Assembly: GCA_035570935.1 (NCBI GenBank)
Contig: DATMKU010000024.1
Location: 1 to 20,924, forward strand
Direction of reading: 5' to 3'
DNA: 20,924 nucleotides
DNA from: AP-15 sp035570935
GTDB lineage: Bacteria; Pseudomonadota; Alphaproteobacteria; ATCC43930; CGMCC-115725
In this document: in pieces, positions 1-7,451 of the stretch
Layout: every line of letters starts with the position of its first letter
How positions within the stretch are numbered: the first letter of the stretch is position 1
Made by a program: the position numbers and the translations under genes
Notes under the pieces: generated by a model
Seen by the model: the letters and a program-made list of their open reading frames with translations, nothing else
What the model was told of the DNA's origin: nothing
Databases searched by the model: none

Positions 1-1
1 C

Positions 2-694
2 CATTGCGACGATTGCCACACCCCGACCAACCTGGCGATGGCCCCCGATCAGAGCCGGAAATTCGGCGGCTCTGTGATCGACGAGTGGAAGGCCTACGAC
101 ATCAGCGCCGATCGCGAACGGGGCATCGGCGGTTGGTCGGATCAGCAACTCGGCGGATATCTCGCCGACGGCCATGCGCCCGAACGCAGCTCGGCCGGCG
201 GGCCGATGAGCCCGGCGGTCGGCAACAGCCTGCGTTTTCTGACAGCCGACGACATCCAGGCGATGACAGCCTACGTCAAGAGCGTTCCGGCGAGTGCCGA
301 GAGCGACAACCCGGCCGCGGTGCCCTGGCCGGCGTCGCCGCCGAAGCCGCCGCTGACGCTCGTCGCCGGCGGCAGCCCTGGCGCGGGGCAGCGCGTCTTC
401 GAGGGCGCCTGCGCCAGCTGTCACGGCTTTGACGGCAAGGGCACGATCTGGCAGCACGCGGACCTCGTCGGCGATCGCAGCGTCTCCGACCCGGCCGCGA
501 CCAATGTGATCTTGGCGGTACTGCAAGGCGTCAACCTTTCGACCGCGCAAGGCCAGGTGTTCATGCCGGCGTTCGGCAAGGCCTATTCCGATGCCGAGAT
601 CGCTGCCGTCGCGAATTTCGTGACCGACCGTTTCGGCGGCGTCTCGTCTAACGTCACCGCCGCCGATGTCGGCAAATTGCGGCAGGCCGAATGA
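2..694 (+). CDS. Diheme cytochrome c, 5'-truncated by window edge
   Basis: The reading frame is open from the first bases and the start lies outside the window. Two CXXCH haem c motifs are visible: CDDCH at nt 5-19 and CASCH at nt 410-424. Each is followed by a Met-containing stretch that could supply the axial ligand (GGPMSPAVG near nt 200; VFMPAFGKAYSD near nt 560). The spacing, with a GIGGWSDQQLGGYL segment and then FLTADDIQAMTAYVKS after the first haem, is that of the AdhB-like cytochrome c subunits that take electrons from GMC-type or molybdopterin dehydrogenases on the periplasmic side. The catalytic subunits would be expected upstream, outside the window. Nothing on the same strand follows closely. 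The electron donor cannot be named from what is visible. Confidence 0.9.
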   Translation, partial: HCDDCHTPTNLAMAPDQSRKFGGSVIDEWKAYDISADRERGIGGWSDQQLGGYLADGHAPERSSAGGPMSPAVGNSLRFLTADDIQAMTAYVKSVPASAESDNPAAVPWPASPPKPPLTLVAGGSPGAGQRVFEGACASCHGFDGKGTIWQHADLVGDRSVSDPAATNVILAVLQGVNLSTAQGQVFMPAFGKAYSDAEIAAVANFVTDRFGGVSSNVTAADVGKLRQAE

Positions 695-702
695 CACGAT
701 TA

Positions 703-731
703 GCGATCCCGCGCCCACAGCCGGGGATCGC
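703..731 (+). terminator. Possible terminator hairpin after the cytochrome gene
   Basis: A perfect 8-bp inverted repeat, GCGATCCC (703-710) and GGGATCGC (724-731), with a 13-nt loop begins 8 nt after the cytochrome stop. No T-run follows, so it is only a weak intrinsic-terminator candidate. The following 200 nt up to the pccB stop show no convincing gene. A hydrophobic stretch at about 776-850 in frame 2 could be a remnant but has no start or recognisable family. Confidence 0.3.
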
Positions 732-931
732 GGCGGTGAGCTCGGTCGCGGCCATGCTCTCGCGCCTTCGATTCGCTTTTCGGGGTCGGCTTTCATATCC
801 TGCGGCTGGCCTACGCGATCAGCGTCTCCGCCTTTATCGTCCTGCTCAATACCCGAGTGCAAAGCCCAGCGCGAACAGGTGAATCCAGAACCGCCCCTCT
901 TTCGATCTGTTTCGTCTGGTCTCCAACGCTG

Positions 932-2464
932 TCACAGCGGGATGTTGTCGTGTTTTTTGGGGGGGTTGGTCAGCTGTTTGCCGCGCAGCATGGCGAGTGC
1001 CTTGGCCAGGCGCCGGCGGGTGTCATGCGGCGGGATCACGTCGTCGATAAAGCCACGGCTCGCGGCGACAAATGGGTTCGCGAATTTCTCGCGGTATTCT
1101 TGCGCGCGGGCCTCGATCGCCGCGGCGTCGCCGAGATCGGCGCGAAAAATGATCTCGACCGCGCCCTTTGGCCCCATGACCGCGATCTCGGCCGAAGGCC
1201 AGGCGAAATTCACGTCGCCGCGCAGATGCTTCGAGCTCATCACGTCATAGGCGCCGCCATAAGCCTTGCGCGTGATCAAGGTCACCTTCGGCACCGTCGC
1301 CTCGGCAAACGCGAACAGCAATTTGGCGCCGTGCTTGATGATGCCGCCATATTCCTGCGCGGTTCCCGGCAGAAACCCCGGCACGTCGACAAAGGTCACT
1401 ATTGGCACGTTGAAGCAGTCGCAAAACCGGACAAACCGCGCCGCCTTGCGCGCGCTGTCGATGTCGAGGCAGCCCGCCAATACCATCGGCTGGTTGGCGA
1501 CAATGCCGATCGTCGAGCCCTCCATCCGGGCAAAGCCGACGACGATGTTGCGGGCGAAATCGGGTTGAATTTCGAAAAAATCGACCTCGTCGACGACCTT
1601 TAGGATCAGTTCCTTGATGTCGTAGGGTTTGTTCGGGTTGCTCGGCACCAAGGTGTCGAGCGACGGTTCGACCCGATGGCACGGGTCGGCGGTCGGCCGC
1701 AACGGCGGCTGCACCCGGTTCGAGGCCGGGAGAAAATCGACAAACCGGCGCAATTCCAGCAACGCCTCGACGTCGTTCTCAAAGGCGCGGTCGGCCACCC
1801 CCGAGCGCGCGGTATGGGTCAACGCCCCGCCCAACTCCTCCTGGGTCACGGTCTCGTGGGTGACGGTGCGCACCACCTCGGGCCCGGTCACGAACATGTA
1901 GGAGGTGTCCTTGACCATAAAGATAAAGTCGGTCATCGCCGGCGAATAGACTGCACCGCCGGCGCACGGCCCCATGATCAGCGACACCTGCGGCACCACC
2001 CCCGAGGCCAAGACGTTGCGCTCGAACACCTCGGCATAGCCGGCGAGCGAGGCGACGCCGTCCTGGATGCGCGCCCCGCCCGAATCGTTGAGCCCGATCA
2101 CCGGGGCGCCGACATTCATCGCCTGGTCCATGATCTTGCAGATCTTCTCGGCATGCGCCTCGGAGAGCGAGCCGCCGAACACGGTGAAATCCTGGCTGAA
2201 CACAAAGATCAGCCGGCCGTTGATCGTGCCATAGCCGGTGACGACGCCATCGCCCGGGATGCGATGCTCGTCGATGCCGAAATCGTGGCTGCGGTGCTCG
2301 ACGAACATGTCCCATTCCTCAAACGAATGGGGGTCGAGCAGCAATTCGATCCGCTCGCGCGCGGTCAGCTTGCCGCGGCGGTGCTGCGCCTCGACGCGAC
2401 CCGCACCGCCGCCCGCCCGCGCTGCTTTGCGCTTTTCGTCCAGGCGGTCGAGAATATTGTCCAT
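932..2464 (-). CDS. pccB: Acyl-CoA/propionyl-CoA carboxylase, carboxyltransferase (beta) subunit
   Basis: The 510-aa product is the usual length for PccB-type carboxyltransferases, which move the carboxyl group from carboxybiotin to propionyl-CoA or a related acyl-CoA in the cytosol. The N-terminus (RRGKLTARERIELLLDP) and the two crotonase-like halves are clear: LNDSGGARIQDGVASLAGY and GPCAGGAVYSPAMTDF in the first half, and FVDVPGFLPGTAQEYGGII and TLITRKAYGGAYDVM in the second, with the closing FANPFVAASRGFIDDVI. These glycine-rich turns form the oxyanion holes in this family. The ATG at 2464 is preceded by GAGG. No biotin-carrying alpha subunit is next door, so the partner must be encoded elsewhere. 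Methylmalonyl-CoA decarboxylase alpha is a related alternative, but PccB fits better. Confidence 0.93.
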   Translation of the reverse strand: MDNILDRLDEKRKAARAGGGAGRVEAQHRRGKLTARERIELLLDPHSFEEWDMFVEHRSHDFGIDEHRIPGDGVVTGYGTINGRLIFVFSQDFTVFGGSLSEAHAEKICKIMDQAMNVGAPVIGLNDSGGARIQDGVASLAGYAEVFERNVLASGVVPQVSLIMGPCAGGAVYSPAMTDFIFMVKDTSYMFVTGPEVVRTVTHETVTQEELGGALTHTARSGVADRAFENDVEALLELRRFVDFLPASNRVQPPLRPTADPCHRVEPSLDTLVPSNPNKPYDIKELILKVVDEVDFFEIQPDFARNIVVGFARMEGSTIGIVANQPMVLAGCLDIDSARKAARFVRFCDCFNVPIVTFVDVPGFLPGTAQEYGGIIKHGAKLLFAFAEATVPKVTLITRKAYGGAYDVMSSKHLRGDVNFAWPSAEIAVMGPKGAVEIIFRADLGDAAAIEARAQEYREKFANPFVAASRGFIDDVIPPHDTRRRLAKALAMLRGKQLTNPPKKHDNIPL

Positions 2465-2586
2465 GATGCCTCACGACGGTGACCGCGCGAGATAGCATCG
2501 CTGTTCGCGCCGCACCAGCCTTGGCGGGAATTCACCTCGCGGGTCGCGCCGGATCGAGAGGCGGCGTGGTCGGACGATCAGCCGGT

Positions 2587-3023
2587 TTACGCCCGAGCAT
2601 GCCCGGGCATAGCCGGGCGCTGGCCGAGTTCGGTAAAAAACCGCAGCAGGTAGCCGTCGGGATCGGCCACGACGAACTGCCGCTGTCCATTCTCGAATTC
2701 GTTTACTCGATACCAGCGCTCTTCCAGCGGAATGACGATTTCGCATCCCGCCGCTTGGACGCGGCCATGGAGTGCATCGACCGCGCTGACCTCGATCATC
2801 AAGTTGACGCCGCGGCCATAGGGATGTTCGAGCGGTGCGGTTCGAAAGCGGCGGCCTGGTCCCGCCGCTTCCTGCAGCATCAAGTTAACCCCGGCCAGGT
2901 CGAGATAGGCAAAACGCTCCTCCGGCCGCTCGAACAACACACCGAACCCGACAACGCCGATGTAAAAGGCGAGCGACCTTCCAAGGTCCTCGAGTCGATC
3001 TCGGGCACCAATCTCGAGGTCAT
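2587..3023 (-). pseudogene. VOC/glyoxalase-family protein with an apparent one-base frameshift
   Basis: The downstream frame (2940 to 2587) encodes a typical C-terminal VOC fold: FAYLDLAGVNLMLQEA, GRGVNLMIEVSAVDALH, then FVVADPDGYLLRFF. The family's expected N-terminus is split between frames. From an ATG at 3023 one frame gives MTSRLVPEID, while SLAFYIGVVGFGVLFERP is read in the frame of the main body. Joining them near 2990-2995 by restoring one base gives a 145-aa protein, a normal length for this superfamily. The members bind a divalent metal and include glyoxalases, bleomycin-binding proteins and dioxygenases; no substrate can be assigned. It lies between an amidohydrolase and pccB on the same strand. 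The break may be true decay or a single-base error. An internal start at 2940 would give a 117-aa protein lacking the first beta strand, which is less likely to fold. Confidence 0.7.
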
Positions 3024-3138
3024 GTTTGCCCCGCGCCGCGCACGGGCGCGCACGAGAAGAAAATCACTTCCGCGTGCGCGCCAAAAAAGAACAGCGCCGT
3101 CTTGCGGCGGTGCCGGGTCGAGAAGGATGCGGCCGGGG

Positions 3139-4611
3139 TTATTCGGCCGCGGCGCGGGCTGGGGTTTGCGCCGAAGCGAGCACCGCGGCGGCCTCCTTAG
3201 CGACGCGGGTGCCCTCGAAAAAGCGCGGGTTTTGCGTGCCCCACAGCCGCACCGCGTTCTCAAAGGTGAAGTCGCGGAAGTCGCCCGCGGTGATGTGGCC
3301 GTCCTCGACCAGCTCATAGGCCTCGGGCAAAGGGTGGCGCATGTCGATCACGTCGAAATGCCCGATGTCGGAGCTGAAGATCGCGTTCAACCTCGATCCG
3401 AACGGGTTAGTGCGGCCAAACGCGGTGGCGTTCATCCGGTCGTCGGCCTCGCAGCCGAAATAGTAGGGCTTGGCGTAGAGATCGACCCAGTCTTCCTTGC
3501 GGGTGATCTTGCAGGCCGAGAAATCATCGACGTTCTCGATCCCGCCGGTGAGATACGCTTGTTCGGGGTCGGGCAGCCCACCGCGCTCGCGCAATGCGGC
3601 GGCGATGTCGGTATAGCCGTATTTCTCGACGAGGCCCGCCAATTTGGTGCGGTCGAGCTTGTCGGGATGCATGCGCTCGAGCGCGCGGGCGCTGCGCCGC
3701 TCCCAATGCTCGATCAAATCGCCAAACAATTGGCTGGCCCAACCGACACCGCCTTCGAGGAAAGCGAAATGCAATTCCGGAAAGCGCCGGGTGACGCCGC
3801 CGAGGAAAATCGCTTTGGCAGTCGCATGCCCGGCCGCCGCGAAATGGCCGATGTGGTTGTAGCAGAAATTGGTCGGCGACAGGCGCAGGCCCTGGTTGCT
3901 GGCGGCGCTGTGGAAGGTCGGCGCTATGCCCAATTCCACGCATTTCGCCCAGACCGGGTCGTAATCGTAGTCGCTGTCGAGGCCGAGCACGTCGTACCAC
4001 ACCGCAAAGCGCGCGCTGTCGGGGTCGTTGGCTGCCGCGGCCGGCGCCTTGCGGGCGAGGTTGCTGCCGAACATGCCGACCTTCGACCCCAATTGCCGGG
4101 TGACGAATTCGAGCTCGGCAATGGCTTCGTCTGGGGTGTGCATCGGGATGATCGCGGCCGGGGTCAGCCGGTCGCCAAGCCCGCTGAAATAATCGGCCGA
4201 GACGATGTTGTAGGCGCGGATGACGGCGCGCCGCGCGGCGTCATCCTGAATCCGCGGAAGCCGCAGCCCGGCGGTCGGGTAGACGATGACAAAGTCGAGA
4301 CCCAGCTCGTCGAGGCGGTCGTAGAGCAGCTTGGGCATCATCGCGGTGGCGCGGTCGAGGGTGTTTTCCGCCTGGCGGCTCCAAAACGCCTGCTGACCGA
4401 GCCTTTTGTGCCGGCGCTCGGCCGGCGATAGCGACAGCGACTCGCGGGTCGTCCCCATCGCCTTCAAAAAGCCGTCCGCGGCGAGATCGCCGCCGACCTT
4501 GCGCATCTTGTCGCTGAACACCGGATCGTATTCGACCCAATGCCCGTCGCCGTCGACGATCGGATGGTCGATTTTTGAACGAACCTGCTCAGGGGTCATA
4601 TGCGCGCTCAT
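3139..4611 (-). CDS. Amidohydrolase-2 (ACMSD-like) family metal-dependent hydrolase
   Basis: I chose the ATG at 4611 (490 aa) because it has a GGAG six bases upstream and starts just before the conserved domain; a longer frame to 4761 adds unconvincing residues. The protein opens with HPIVDGDGHWVE (residues 16-27), the degenerate form of the HxH metal site found in the large amidohydrolase-2 group. Further conserved stretches are TPAAIIPMHTPDEAI, APTFHSAAS with a candidate metal His, NHIGHFAAAGH, FPELHFAFLEGGVGW and, late, FSSDIGHFDV with a candidate acidic ligand. Relatives include ACMSD-type decarboxylases and many uncharacterised hydrolases, often near CoA-ester or aromatic catabolism genes. 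The nearby pccB and VOC genes on the same strand would suit such a pathway, but the substrate is unknown. Confidence 0.88.
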   Translation of the reverse strand: MSAHMTPEQVRSKIDHPIVDGDGHWVEYDPVFSDKMRKVGGDLAADGFLKAMGTTRESLSLSPAERRHKRLGQQAFWSRQAENTLDRATAMMPKLLYDRLDELGLDFVIVYPTAGLRLPRIQDDAARRAVIRAYNIVSADYFSGLGDRLTPAAIIPMHTPDEAIAELEFVTRQLGSKVGMFGSNLARKAPAAAANDPDSARFAVWYDVLGLDSDYDYDPVWAKCVELGIAPTFHSAASNQGLRLSPTNFCYNHIGHFAAAGHATAKAIFLGGVTRRFPELHFAFLEGGVGWASQLFGDLIEHWERRSARALERMHPDKLDRTKLAGLVEKYGYTDIAAALRERGGLPDPEQAYLTGGIENVDDFSACKITRKEDWVDLYAKPYYFGCEADDRMNATAFGRTNPFGSRLNAIFSSDIGHFDVIDMRHPLPEAYELVEDGHITAGDFRDFTFENAVRLWGTQNPRFFEGTRVAKEAAAVLASAQTPARAAAE

Positions 4612-4943
4612 GATCTGCTCCGAGGAAGTGGCTAGTGCAGCGCACAGTATCCTGAGCCAGCTGATGATGAGCGCCAACCATGATTTGCCCGCGAGGCCTG
4701 CATTGCGCGCATGCATGACCCGATAAAACCGGCCGCACACCTCCGCCTGGGCCGCCGGCACAGCTTCGGGATCGCGAGTAGAACTCGCGCCGCACGAGCG
4801 GGTAGAAGTGAAAGCTTGTGAAGCAATGGAAACGACCGGGAATGCTATATGAGATTTATAAACTCGTTTCCAAAACTAGTGAAAGCGGTGTCGAGGCCTC
4901 GCAGTTTCTCGGCTCCGCTCGTCGCCTCGGATACGCTCGCCCG
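4612..4943. promoter_or_regulatory. 332-bp non-coding stretch with a 9-bp inverted repeat around an AT-rich core
   Basis: No convincing gene lies here. At 4827-4835 (TGGAAACGA) and 4864-4872 (TCGTTTCCA) there is a perfect 9-bp inverted repeat enclosing 28 nt, whose 3' half is AT-rich (about 4852-4862). On the minus strand a loose promoter can be read across it: TTGGAA near the right arm and ATATAG about 17 nt on. This would transcribe the amidohydrolase at 4611 with a leader of roughly 220 nt. The assignment as an operator/promoter is inference from the symmetry and composition alone. Confidence 0.3.
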
Positions 4944-5162
4944 TCAACTTCGCGGCGCCGCGGGAGCCGCCGAAGACGGCGGCGGCGAGGCGGAATGGTC
5001 GGCGGGCGCGTCGGCGGCGGCCACCGGCGTCGGCGGCAAAGCCGGGAGGCATTTGGCGACCAGTACCGTCAAGTCGAGCATCCCCAAACCGATGGCGATC
5101 GCGAGCAGCCAGGCATTCATCTCGTTGGCGATGCGATCGAGGCGAACCATGCGCTGTTTCAT
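4944..5162 (-). CDS. Small single-pass membrane protein, unknown function
   Basis: The frame encodes 72 aa that look like a real small protein rather than a shadow. A charged start (MKQRMVRLDRIANEMN) is followed by one hydrophobic segment of about 22 residues, roughly 17-38 (NAWLLAIAIGLGMLDLTVLV), and then a Pro/Ala-rich tail. The preceding bases contain GGGG but no strong ribosome site. I do not recognise a characterised family. The arrangement suggests an inner-membrane peptide with a short cytosolic N-terminus and a disordered tail. It sits between the amidohydrolase and an SDR gene on the same strand, separated by long spacers, so it is probably not in a tight operon. Confidence 0.5.
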   Translation of the reverse strand: MKQRMVRLDRIANEMNAWLLAIAIGLGMLDLTVLVAKCLPALPPTPVAAADAPADHSASPPPSSAAPAAPRS

Positions 5163-5205
5163 CCGAGGCCCCGTGTAAACTCGTCCGAACTCAGTTTAGA
5201 ACAGA

Positions 5206-5260
5206 TATAATCACATTTGCTGCGATGCAATATCATATTTTGCAATCGGTTATGCAAAAT
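5206..5260. promoter_or_regulatory. AT-rich patch with three TGCAA boxes
   Basis: Within the 247-nt spacer upstream of the small membrane protein gene, GC drops sharply and TGCAA occurs at 5226-5230, 5241-5245 and 5253-5257. A TATATC on the minus strand near 5210 could be a -10 element for the small gene. Spaced short boxes in an AT-rich promoter are typical of binding sites, but no regulator can be named. Confidence 0.2.
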
Positions 5261-5409
5261 GTGGGGGCTTATGCTGCGCCGCAAGATGAGCAATTGGCGG
5301 AGATCGACTCGCCCGGGCGCGCGCTTTCCTCAGGAATCTGGCACCATTACACCGCCGAAGCCCGCCTCTGCCGTCGGTTTGGCCGAGGATATTTCCGGGC
5401 CCCGCCTGG

Positions 5410-6135
5410 TCACGATCCGCCGTAGACCGGGATGACCGCGCCGCGGGTCACCCGGTTTTCCGCAGAGGCGAGAAAGGCGATCAGCCGGGCGATATCCGCC
5501 GGCATCACCCATCGGCTGAAATCCGCCCCCGCCATCGCCGCCCGGTTGGCCGGCGTGTCGAGGATCGAGGGCGCCACCGCGTTGACCCAGATCTCGTCGT
5601 CGACGGTTTCCTGGGCCAGCGCCTGAGTCAAAGCCGCGACCGCGGATTTGGATGCGGTATAGGCGATCATCCCAGCGCCGAGGCGCGGCTCCAGCGCCGG
5701 CCGGGCGGCGACGTTGACGATCCGTCCGCCTTTGGCGCCGCCGGGGCCCGGCTCCCGGCGCGTGCGGAAGGCGGCGACGGCCGCCGCCGAGCACAAAAAG
5801 CACGACAACGCGTTGATCCGAAACTGCGCGGTAAAATCGGCCGCCGAGGTCTCGGCGACCGGCGCCATCGCGAACCCGCCGGCAAGGTGGATCGAGGCCC
5901 ACAGCGGCGGCAGCGCCTGGTAAAAACCGTGGACCGCGCCCTCGTCGGCGACATCGACATCGCGCGCGATGTGCACGCCGGCGTCGCTGGCATAGGGGAG
6001 ATCCGCAAGCTCGGCCGGCACCAGATTGGGCACATGGCAGACCGCGCCGGCGGCGCGCAAGGCCGCAACGACCGCGCGGCCGAGGCTCCCGGTCCCGCCG
6101 GTCACGACGACATGGCTGCCCGCAAAATCGACCAT
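5410..6135 (-). CDS. SDR-family oxidoreductase with altered catalytic serine
   Basis: The ATG at 6135 is chosen because GGGAGG lies seven bases upstream and the protein then begins directly with the Rossmann strand; the open frame to 6411 adds nothing recognisable. The 241-aa product is of normal SDR length. It has the nucleotide-binding turn VVVTGGTGSLGRA (about residues 9-21), HLAGGFAMAPV in place of NNAG, the INALSCF segment with the structural Asn, and YTASKSA carrying the Tyr-Lys pair. The usual catalytic Ser in the strand before the YxxxK motif appears as NVAARPALEPRLGAG, with Ala where Ser is expected. The GGF variant and this change resemble atypical SDRs such as dihydropteridine-reductase-like members. 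Substrate is unknown, and activity may be altered. Confidence 0.88.
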   Translation of the reverse strand: MVDFAGSHVVVTGGTGSLGRAVVAALRAAGAVCHVPNLVPAELADLPYASDAGVHIARDVDVADEGAVHGFYQALPPLWASIHLAGGFAMAPVAETSAADFTAQFRINALSCFLCSAAAVAAFRTRREPGPGGAKGGRIVNVAARPALEPRLGAGMIAYTASKSAVAALTQALAQETVDDEIWVNAVAPSILDTPANRAAMAGADFSRWVMPADIARLIAFLASAENRVTRGAVIPVYGGS

Positions 6136-6426
6136 GACGAGGCCTCCCACCCGATCTTCGGCGCCATCATAATCTGGCTTAGGCAAAATTGACGCCGGGT
6201 TTGCGGGAATGGCGGGCTTGCGGATTTCGAGGGCCGGACGCCACGCCGCCCCCCTGCCCGCCCCGGGGGGAAACCATTCCTTCGTCGCCAATGTTTCCAG
6301 AGTATGACCCAAACACGGCAACCGCGATCTAGACGAGCCGCCGTGGCAATTGGATTGCACTGAAAAAGGTGAACGCGTGAAGGCCGCAGAGAAGGAGAAA
6401 TGCCCAAGCATAAGCGGTTCGTTTCG

Positions 6427-7332
6427 CTATTCTAGGTAGGGCGCGAGCACATTTTCGATCCATTTCATGAATGCGCGGACTCGGCGCGACAGGTTGCGCC
6501 GATGCGCTACTACGAGGGACACGGCAAGCGACCGGCGACCAAAGTCGGGTAGAATTTCCACCAGCGCTCCACTCTCTAAGTATCGGCCAATCCCCAAGAG
6601 TGGCGCCTGAATCAGGCCAAGACCGGCGAGGGCAGCGGCTTCGTAGGTTTGTGCGCTGTTGACGTGCAGCGCACCTGGCAACTGAAGTGTCGCGTAACTT
6701 TCGCCGTCCGGATATTCCCATCCATAGGGTCTTGCGCCCAGCGTCGTCCCAAAGTGAATTGTCCGGTGTTCCTGGCGCTGGAGATCTCCCAGCGATTGAG
6801 GGACGCCATAGCGCGCAAGATAGGCGGGACTGGCAGCGTTGGCCATGCGCAACAGGCCCAATGGGCGGGCAATCAGCGTCTCGTCCCCAATGGGTCCAAG
6901 CCGCAATACACAGTCGAACCCCTCTTGAACCAGATCGACTTGCCGATCCGTACTCGACACCTCCAGCTCCAACTCTGGATGAGTCGCCATGAAATCCGGT
7001 AAGGCCGGCACGATCGTTGTCCGTGCCACCTCGGTCGGAAGATCGACGCGTAGACGCCCGCGAAGTGCCACGCGATCGCCTGCGAACATTGAGTGGAGAT
7101 CGTCAACGCCTGCGAGCAGATCGCGGGCCCGTGCATGAAATACGCGTCCGTCTTCCGTCAACTGCACGCTGCGCGTCGTCCGGTGCAGAAGCCTGACGCC
7201 GACATCTTCTTCCAGCTTCCGGACCGCCGTTGAGGCCCTTCCCTTCCGAATGCCCAGGCTATCGGCTGCGTGGGTGAAGCTCCCCATTTCCGCTACCGTT
7301 ATGAAAATGAGGATGGGTTCGAGATTCTGCAT
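6427..7332 (-). CDS. LysR-family transcriptional regulator
   Basis: The 301-aa protein is standard LysR length. Residues about 5-62 form the winged helix-turn-helix (FITVAEMGSFTHAADSLGI, then AVRKLEEDVGVRLLHRTTR and VQLTEDG). From about residue 90 a periplasmic-binding-protein-like effector domain follows, with LRVDLPTEVARTTIVPALP and GFDCVLRLGPIGDETLIARPLG. It belongs to the subgroup often found beside oxidoreductase or quinone-related genes. It is divergent from the DoxX-like and NmrA-like genes, with a 119-nt shared spacer holding an inverted repeat, so it most likely controls those two genes and itself. The effector is unknown. Confidence 0.93.
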   Translation of the reverse strand: MQNLEPILIFITVAEMGSFTHAADSLGIRKGRASTAVRKLEEDVGVRLLHRTTRSVQLTEDGRVFHARARDLLAGVDDLHSMFAGDRVALRGRLRVDLPTEVARTTIVPALPDFMATHPELELEVSSTDRQVDLVQEGFDCVLRLGPIGDETLIARPLGLLRMANAASPAYLARYGVPQSLGDLQRQEHRTIHFGTTLGARPYGWEYPDGESYATLQLPGALHVNSAQTYEAAALAGLGLIQAPLLGIGRYLESGALVEILPDFGRRSLAVSLVVAHRRNLSRRVRAFMKWIENVLAPYLE

Positions 7333-7348
7333 TTTCGTGCCTCGGTAT

Positions 7349-7368
7349 TGTTCACCACAGAGAGAACA
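7349..7368. promoter_or_regulatory. Candidate LysR operator
   Basis: TGTTC (7349-7353) and GAACA (7364-7368) form a perfect 5-bp dyad with a 10-nt centre, lying 16 nt upstream of the LysR start and 83 nt before the DoxX start. LysR regulators classically bind T-N11-A dyads of about 15 bp, and this dyad is close in form. A second small hairpin-like stretch, ATGGG/CCCAT, lies near 7424-7438. Confidence 0.4.
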
Positions 7369-7451
7369 GTGAGTTCATTTCCTCGGTGTTTATCATACCT
7401 AAGAGACACAGTAAGCTCCGAATATGGGATCCCCCCATCGGAGAATGACAA

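Noticed and set aside
927..939. Small palindrome CGCTGT-C-ACAGCG at the pccB stop as a terminator
   Set aside because: A six-base stem with one-base centre and no T-run on either strand; too weak to call.
2479..4431. A 650-codon open frame on the plus strand
   Set aside because: It runs antisense to the VOC gene and the amidohydrolase, whose protein families are clear. High GC with strong third-position bias leaves long open antisense frames, and this product has the Arg/Ala/Gly-rich, family-free look of such shadows.
6390..6426. AGGAG followed by an ATG and an 11-codon frame on the plus strand near 6400
   Set aside because: It is too short to support and stops before the convergent LysR gene. 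It has a good ribosome-site look but no evidence of a product, so I leave the 291-nt spacer 6136-6426 without a gene.
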